A stretch of DNA of 64,000 nucleotides. Origin: Agarivorans sp. Alg241-V36 (GTDB lineage Bacteria > Pseudomonadota > Gammaproteobacteria > Enterobacterales > Celerinatantimonadaceae). Location: positions 496,289 through 560,288 of the forward strand of contig NZ_UNRE01000002.1 of NCBI RefSeq assembly GCF_900537085.1. The letters run 5' to 3'. Below are positions 59,610-64,000 of the stretch, in pieces. The notes under the pieces were generated by a model, which did not search any database, was not told the DNA's origin, and saw only the letters and a list, made by a program, of their open reading frames with translations. The stretch's first letter is position 1, and each line of letters opens with the position of its first letter. The translations under genes and the position numbers were made by a program.

Positions 59610-60452
59610 ATGAGCCAATTTGATTCTTTGCTCCCACCTCAAATGGCAGAGCGCGCAGCCGACGTTGGAGTAAGTAAAGCCACCAAAGATCCGCTTAAAG
59701 CTTTTATGCTGGCACTTACTGCGGGTGCACACATCGGCATAGCCTTTGTTTTTTATACCACTGTCACCACTGGAGCTGGTGAGTACCCTTGGGGATTCAC
59801 CCGCTTAATTGGCGGCATGGCATTTAGCTTAGGCCTGATTTTTGTGATTATTACCGGTGGTGAATTGTTTACCAGCTCTGTATTGACGCTGGTGGCAAGA
59901 GCTAGCGGTAAAATCTCATGGAAAAGCTTATGTGTTAACTGGTCTTTGGTTTACTTAGGTAACCTGGCGGGGGCTATTCTGTTGGTATCGCTAATGCTAA
60001 TGACCAAGCAATATACCTTTGCAGAGGGGGAGGTTGGCATCAATACCATGCGGATTGCTCAACACAAGCTCCATCATGATTTCTTTCAAGCGGTTGCCTT
60101 GGGCATTATGTGCAATGTACTGGTATGTATCGCGGTGTGGATGACCTTTAGCGCCCGCAGCTTAACCGACAAAGTTATGGTTATGATTCTACCGGTAGCA
60201 ATGTTTGTATCGGCCGGTTTTGAGCACTGTATCGCCAATATGTTTCAAGTACCTATGGCCATTGGCATTAAAAACCTTGCTGGCCCCGAGTTTTGGCAGG
60301 CTACTGGTTTAAGCCCCGCTGACTTTGCCGACCTCACTTTTGGCAACTTCTTCATCAATAATTTAATTCCAGTTACTCTTGGTAATATTATTGGTGGCGG
60401 GGTATTTGTGGGTTTAGGTTATTGGCTTATTTACCTACGAAAGCCCGATTAA
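59610..60452 (+). CDS. focA: Formate/nitrite transporter family protein (FocA-like)
   Basis: The 280-aa product is a pentameric FNT channel subunit with six helices. Diagnostic segments: AGAHIGIAFVFYTT in TM1, GGELFTSS in the TM2 loop (channel constriction), GNLAGAILL in TM3, CNVLVCIAVWM in TM4, GFEHCIANMFQVP in TM5 (His of the FNT family), and the C-terminal GNIIGGGVFVGLGYW. FocA is more likely than NirC because of these features, but the pair is hard to separate by eye. No pfl gene adjoins it. The gene symbol is tentative. Confidence 0.88.
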   Translation: MSQFDSLLPPQMAERAADVGVSKATKDPLKAFMLALTAGAHIGIAFVFYTTVTTGAGEYPWGFTRLIGGMAFSLGLIFVIITGGELFTSSVLTLVARASGKISWKSLCVNWSLVYLGNLAGAILLVSLMLMTKQYTFAEGEVGINTMRIAQHKLHHDFFQAVALGIMCNVLVCIAVWMTFSARSLTDKVMVMILPVAMFVSAGFEHCIANMFQVPMAIGIKNLAGPEFWQATGLSPADFADLTFGNFFINNLIPVTLGNIIGGGVFVGLGYWLIYLRKPD

Positions 60453-60675
60453 TCGCTGTTGTTGCATCGTTTAGGTGCGATTGTTCATCACTTAACTAAG
60501 CCTGTGGCTCGTCAATATTTGCTGTGCTTAACATGGTTGCAGCTTAGTTGTGCTAAGCATTGCTATATGAACCAAGAGTAAAGAGTGATTCCTCTGAATT
60601 TTTACCTCTTTTGGTGTATATTTTGCTTCGTTAATTCTTGAGTTTAGTTGTTGTACTTCGTGATTTAGGTTGTTT

Positions 60676-61986
60676 ATGTCGGTTCTTTCCCCAAACAGTG
60701 TTTTTACTTCGCTTCAGCAAGATGGCCCCTTTTCGGTGAGCCGTGATGCCTTTGTGGCGCACCCATTTTCTACTAGCGTTCGCAGCTGGGTAAAACGCTT
60801 GCAGCAAGACAGCAATAATGTGTCTAAGTATCGCGCGCTGCGCAGCCAAATATTTGAGTTTTTGGGCATCGACAGCTTCTCACAAATCCAAAACTTAATA
60901 GACGATGTAAGCTTGCGTAAACAGCGCAGTGAGCGAGCCTTATCTCTATTGGGGAATATGTTTGGTATTGATGGCAACTTGAATGAAATTGAGAGCCGAA
61001 TTGATGAATATGCGCGTACTGCAGACGCGGTGATTCACTCAATTAAGGGGAAAATTCTTTCTCCTTATGCTTCGCATATTGAAAATACCAACGAAATTGA
61101 AGTGACCAATAATCCGGTAGAGCTATTGTTGATTATGTTCAACGATGACTACCACAAAAAAGCCCGCTTTGAAGCGCGGCGTAAACTGATTCTAATGACC
61201 TTGGCTGGTAGTATCGAGCAGCGTGAGCGAGAGACCGAAATTGAAAATAAATTCTCGGCATTTCTCGAGTTTTTAAATGGTTATGTGTGGAGCAAGGAAC
61301 TCAAGATTGGTGAGTTAGACCCAGTGTACTTGCATTCCAAACATCCAAGTGAAGACTACGCTTGTAGTGAGGTTAAAGTATTAAATCCTCAGCAAGCTAA
61401 GCTTATTCAACGTGGTGAGCGCGAGAAGCTAACTCTTCTTAAACGCCGTAGCTTTAGTGTGGGCGAGCGTAAAATTCCCATCTACGTATCTATTCGCAAA
61501 AAGCCGCCAGAAGCCAAAGTATTAAAACTGCTTCGCAAAAACCAAAAGAATCCAGCGGTTGCGGTTGATGATGAATTAGGGCTTATGGCGGTGCTAGATT
61601 CAGTTAGTGATATTAAGGCTTTTCAAAAGCACCTCACACGCAGTGCTTCTAGTGCTAATTCTTTAATGGTGCTTGAAGATATATCCGACACCTTAACCGA
61701 ACGGTCTGAATATCGTGGCAGGGCGGTGGGCTCTAGTGAAAAAACGCCAATGATGAAGTTTTTTGCTCGCTTAGGCGGGATGCGGGTGGAGTTTATTATT
61801 CATACCAACCGTACTTGGCTTAACTATATGTACCAGCAAGATGTGGCGCACAACGAGTATGAAGTAAAAAGAATGTTCGACACAGGGGTCATTGAGCTGC
61901 TATTCCCTATGGACATTTTTCATTTAAATCACCGTAAAACCCGTGATGAAATGATTCAATTTTTCAGAAAACAGATTGAGGCTTAA
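60676..61986 (+). CDS. Unrecognised 436-aa protein with faint RelA/SpoT-like features
   Basis: No family is recognised. The N-terminal half (1-200) is helical and charged; the C-terminal half (~260-415) has alternating strands and helices. Three elements fall in the order of a (p)ppGpp synthetase: IPIYVSIRKK (268-276) like the basic ATP-site strand, DDELGLMAVLD (298-308) like the D-x-x-G-x-R motif but with Met in place of Arg, and RVEFIIHTNRTWLN (370-383) like VEVQIRT. This is a resemblance by eye only. No signal peptide or membrane segment is visible. ATG at 60676 was chosen over a GTT-to-ATG extension (60670). It stands alone between focA and the copper-like trio; a ~220-base upstream gap has no terminator for focA. 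Confidence 0.7.
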   Translation: MSVLSPNSVFTSLQQDGPFSVSRDAFVAHPFSTSVRSWVKRLQQDSNNVSKYRALRSQIFEFLGIDSFSQIQNLIDDVSLRKQRSERALSLLGNMFGIDGNLNEIESRIDEYARTADAVIHSIKGKILSPYASHIENTNEIEVTNNPVELLLIMFNDDYHKKARFEARRKLILMTLAGSIEQRERETEIENKFSAFLEFLNGYVWSKELKIGELDPVYLHSKHPSEDYACSEVKVLNPQQAKLIQRGEREKLTLLKRRSFSVGERKIPIYVSIRKKPPEAKVLKLLRKNQKNPAVAVDDELGLMAVLDSVSDIKAFQKHLTRSASSANSLMVLEDISDTLTERSEYRGRAVGSSEKTPMMKFFARLGGMRVEFIIHTNRTWLNYMYQQDVAHNEYEVKRMFDTGVIELLFPMDIFHLNHRKTRDEMIQFFRKQIEA

Positions 61987-62095
61987 GCCATAAAGTCTGC
62001 GGCATGTCTGATATCGCCATCAAGCTAGCGAGCCTGCTTGCAATGGCATATTGGTGGCGCTAGAGTGTTTCTTAAATTAAGTTGTTGGTTGTGTA

Positions 62096-62476
62096 TTGTT
62101 GAGTTTAGCGCGTTTATCGATAGTGGTTTATACCGTTCTGGCATTTGCTTTAACTAGCATTAATGCCAGTGCTAGCCCGATTATCGAGCCGCAAAGCAAG
62201 GCTGAAGAGTTCTCGGCAATCAGTCATTCAACGATGCAAGATTGTCATGTCAGTCTAGGCGCTTTTGCTGCTTCAAATAACGAAGAACATGCGCACAGCC
62301 ATACAATGCCTATTGGGGCCAGTTGTTGCACAGTAAGCTGCATGGCTCCGCCTCTGATTAACCTGTTTGGGCTCAACATAGCTGAATCTCCGAGCAGCCT
62401 ATTAGCTTTCTTAGCTATGCGCAGTATTGCCCCAACTAATACAGCAGAACCTCTTTACCGCCCTCCCATCAGTTAA
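62096..62476 (+). CDS. His/Cys-rich secreted protein, possibly copper-related
   Basis: The 126-aa product has a signal peptide (~1-28, ending ASASP) and a mature part with a metal-ligand-rich stretch: DCHVSLG, EEHAHSHTM and CCTVSCM. A hydrophobic segment SLLAFLAMRS follows. The order resembles the CopL/DUF2946-type small metal-responsive proteins, but I could not verify this. The start is weak: tandem TTG codons at 62096 and 62099, with no clear ribosome binding site. It precedes a cytochrome c and a CopG-type gene and probably shares their role. Confidence 0.6.
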   Translation: MLSLARLSIVVYTVLAFALTSINASASPIIEPQSKAEEFSAISHSTMQDCHVSLGAFAASNNEEHAHSHTMPIGASCCTVSCMAPPLINLFGLNIAESPSSLLAFLAMRSIAPTNTAEPLYRPPIS

Positions 62477-62560
62477 GTACCCACTATATTTACGCACTAT
62501 CAGCCTTTGGTTCGATAGTGGAAACATTAAGCCCTAGCGAGCTGGGGTAAAAGTGGAACA

Positions 62561-63154
62561 ATGATGAACATTTCTTTTTATAAATTGGCGGCAGCGATGC
62601 TGCTTAGTGCCTATGCAAACTTGGCTTATGCAGAGCCGAATGCCAATGCGCTTGGCCAAAATCTGTATTTAACTATTGGTGGCTATGGATGCGCAGCTTG
62701 CCATGGCAAATACGCTAATGGTGCTGGTAACGTGGGTGGAAACATTCGTGGCGCCAGCTTAGAGCAGCTCAATCAAGCCCTAGAAAATGAACCTACTATG
62801 AAGTTGCTAGGCGACGCTTTCGCGCCAGGGCAACGAGAGCAAGTGATTCAATATCTAGCCAGCTTAGGTGCTATGCCGCTGGTGGAATGGAACATAGGTG
62901 ATGATACCAACATTAAATTCCAGCAGCTCATACCTCAACAGTTGAGCCAACTGGTTGTTAAAAACGACACCTTGGCTGCTGTAGCGGTCGATCTTAGCCC
63001 CTTGGCAATAAAACAAACATTAGATATAGAACCTTTAGATACCCAAGCCGTGCAATTTGTTGCGCCAGCAAGCTTGGTAAACCTACAAGTGGAAGAGCAG
63101 GTTCTACAATTAACAGTAAATGAATATGAGAATAATGATGAAAATACTAAATAA
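62561..63154 (+). CDS. Periplasmic c-type cytochrome
   Basis: The 197-aa protein has a signal peptide (to about Ala24) and a single class I heme motif CAACH (Cys44, Cys47, His48). A Met in NEPTMKLLGD is a plausible sixth ligand. After the ~75-residue cytochrome domain a C-terminal extension (~115-197) of unknown fold follows. It overlaps the next gene by up to 35 bases. The pair with a CopG-type gene suggests copper-linked redox chemistry, by inference. Confidence 0.84.
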   Translation: MMNISFYKLAAAMLLSAYANLAYAEPNANALGQNLYLTIGGYGCAACHGKYANGAGNVGGNIRGASLEQLNQALENEPTMKLLGDAFAPGQREQVIQYLASLGAMPLVEWNIGDDTNIKFQQLIPQQLSQLVVKNDTLAAVAVDLSPLAIKQTLDIEPLDTQAVQFVAPASLVNLQVEEQVLQLTVNEYENNDENTK

Positions 63155-63575
63155 ATTACTACTAAGCCTATTGGTTTGTTTCAGCAGTTCGGTATTGGCT
63201 AAAACTAGCATCGAGCTTTATAAGTCACCTACCTGCGGTTGTTGTACCGAGTGGGCCGAAATCATGGAGCAAAAAGGTTATCAGGTGAATGTGCATCACA
63301 AACAGCAGTGGAATGTACTAAAACAAAGCTACGACATGCCTGCTCAGTTGCAGTCTTGTCATAGCGCTGTGATTGATGGCTATTTGATAGAAGGCCATGT
63401 GCCTGAAAGTGATATAGCCCGCTTGTTAAAAGAGCGCCCTAAAAACATCAAAGGTTTAGCTGCGCCCGGTATGCCGCAACATTCTCCGGGTATGGCTCGA
63501 GAAGGTGAGGCCTATAAGGACTTTAAAGTTATCGCTTTTTCAGAGGATGGCTTAAGTATCTACAAGGAGTATTAG
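63135..63575 (+). CDS. DUF411 (CopG-type) metal-binding protein
   Basis: The product of about 146 aa has a signal peptide (to about Ala22) and a thioredoxin-like mature domain opening with ELYKSPTCGCCTEW, whose Cys34-Gly-Cys36-Cys37 is the family metal site; later QSCHSAVI and MPQHSPGM provide further family ligands. Vibrio cholerae CopG, a DUF411 member, contributes to copper tolerance. Several ATGs (63120, 63126, 63135, 63138) are possible starts, all within the cytochrome 3' end. The two genes are therefore translationally coupled. Confidence 0.86.
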   Translation: MMKILNKLLLSLLVCFSSSVLAKTSIELYKSPTCGCCTEWAEIMEQKGYQVNVHHKQQWNVLKQSYDMPAQLQSCHSAVIDGYLIEGHVPESDIARLLKERPKNIKGLAAPGMPQHSPGMAREGEAYKDFKVIAFSEDGLSIYKEY

Positions 63576-63711
63576 AGCCTTTAAAGTGATCTTAACTTAG
63601 GCCAGCCCAGCGTTGGCCTATATTGCAAACTCGTAAAGCCAATTATTCGCAATAACTAAAGGAGTGAATTAAGCTTTAAATAAGTCACTCATAGGAATTG
63701 AAGACTTTCGA

Positions 63712-64000
63712 ATGAAGCTGTTTTTGCTTGTAGCTCTGCTGTTTTGTTGGCCGATATATGCCAAGCCTCAATCCGACGTATCGACCTTGTATTTCACTAA
63801 TCTTCCTAATAATTTTACCGCGTCTATTGGTGCAGAAGTGGTTAAGGTTGCATACCAAAAACTGGGTATTCAGGTCGAGTTTGTAGATATGCCCACTAAA
63901 CGCGCATTAGTACAATCTAATGAAGGTAAGGTTGATGGTGAGATTCACCGGATTTGGAGCATCGCCGATAGCTACCCAAATCTAATCCGTGTTCCCACTC
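63712..64000 (+). CDS. Periplasmic solute-binding protein (SBP_bac_3-like), 3' end outside the window
   Basis: An ORF of 96 codons runs off the window end. It begins MKLFLLVALLFCWPIYAKP, a signal peptide, and continues with TLYFTNLPNNFTASIGAEVVKVAYQ and FVDMPTKRALV, the beta-alpha start of type II periplasmic binding domains. EIHRIWSIADSYPNLIRVP follows, the family's typical second half-strand. Only the N-terminal lobe is visible, so ligand and domain fusions cannot be judged. A GAGTGA..TCACTC inverted repeat lies upstream at 63662-63690. Confidence 0.7.
   Translation, partial: MKLFLLVALLFCWPIYAKPQSDVSTLYFTNLPNNFTASIGAEVVKVAYQKLGIQVEFVDMPTKRALVQSNEGKVDGEIHRIWSIADSYPNLIRVPT

Noticed and set aside
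60542-60558. Hairpin GCTTAG..CTAAGC downstream of the formate channel
   Set aside because: A 6-bp stem without a T-run; too weak to call a terminator.

Overview
The window reads as a chromosomal core segment of a marine gammaproteobacterium, most likely an Alteromonadales/Agarivorans-like organism. This is judged from gene order and protein resemblance only; no database search was run. GC is moderate and almost every gene has a recognisable gammaproteobacterial relative in a familiar neighbourhood. There is no phage, insertion sequence, CRISPR array or integron in the window.

Layout. 1-6.9 kb is the translation/RNA cluster infB(partial)-rbfA-truB-rpsO-pnp, followed by tadA. A very basic 44-aa ORF lies antisense to the tadA 3' end. 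7.1-12.7 kb holds divergent mltF and purL. 12.7-17.2 kb holds two tandem near-identical chemoreceptors and a patatin-like lipase. 17.3-23.9 kb is the conserved yafD-mltD-gloB-yafS-rnhA-dnaQ block, ending in a TIGR03503-type membrane protein. 24.0-24.5 kb is a four-copy tRNA-Asp array with a strong stable-RNA promoter and a terminator. 24.5-30.3 kb holds an HD-GYP response regulator, fadE (with a FadR-like operator), gmhA and yafJ. 30.3-38.7 kb holds purNM, upp, a DUF2066 protein, hda, a DUF2069 protein, yfgD, bepA, a TusA-like protein, perM and bcp. 38.8-47.2 kb holds gcvR, bamC, small lipoprotein and membrane proteins, the yffB-dapE-M15 peptidase run, and the ptsH-ptsI-crr phosphotransferase operon. 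47.6-59.4 kb holds cysK, a lipoprotein hydrolase, a membrane HD-GYP protein, cysZ, and the smc-zipA-ligA cluster. 59.6-64 kb is more accessory: a formate channel, an unrecognised 436-aa protein with faint RelA/SpoT-like features, a probable copper-handling trio (His/Cys-rich protein, cytochrome c, CopG/DUF411), and the 5' end of a periplasmic solute-binding protein.

How the genes work together. The first cluster serves ribosome assembly, initiation and RNA decay. purL, purM, purN and upp serve nucleotide synthesis and salvage. mltF, mltD, dapE, the M15 peptidase and zipA serve the cell wall and division. bamC and bepA serve outer-membrane assembly. hda, dnaQ, rnhA, smc and ligA serve replication and chromosome upkeep. 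Two HD-GYP proteins and two chemoreceptors serve signalling.

Most promising items for follow-up are the 436-aa protein at 60.7-62.0 kb, the Arg-rich small ORF at 6.9 kb, the copper-type trio at 62.1-63.6 kb, the chemoreceptor pair with a gene-conversion-like tract, and the repeat-bearing region upstream of ptsH.
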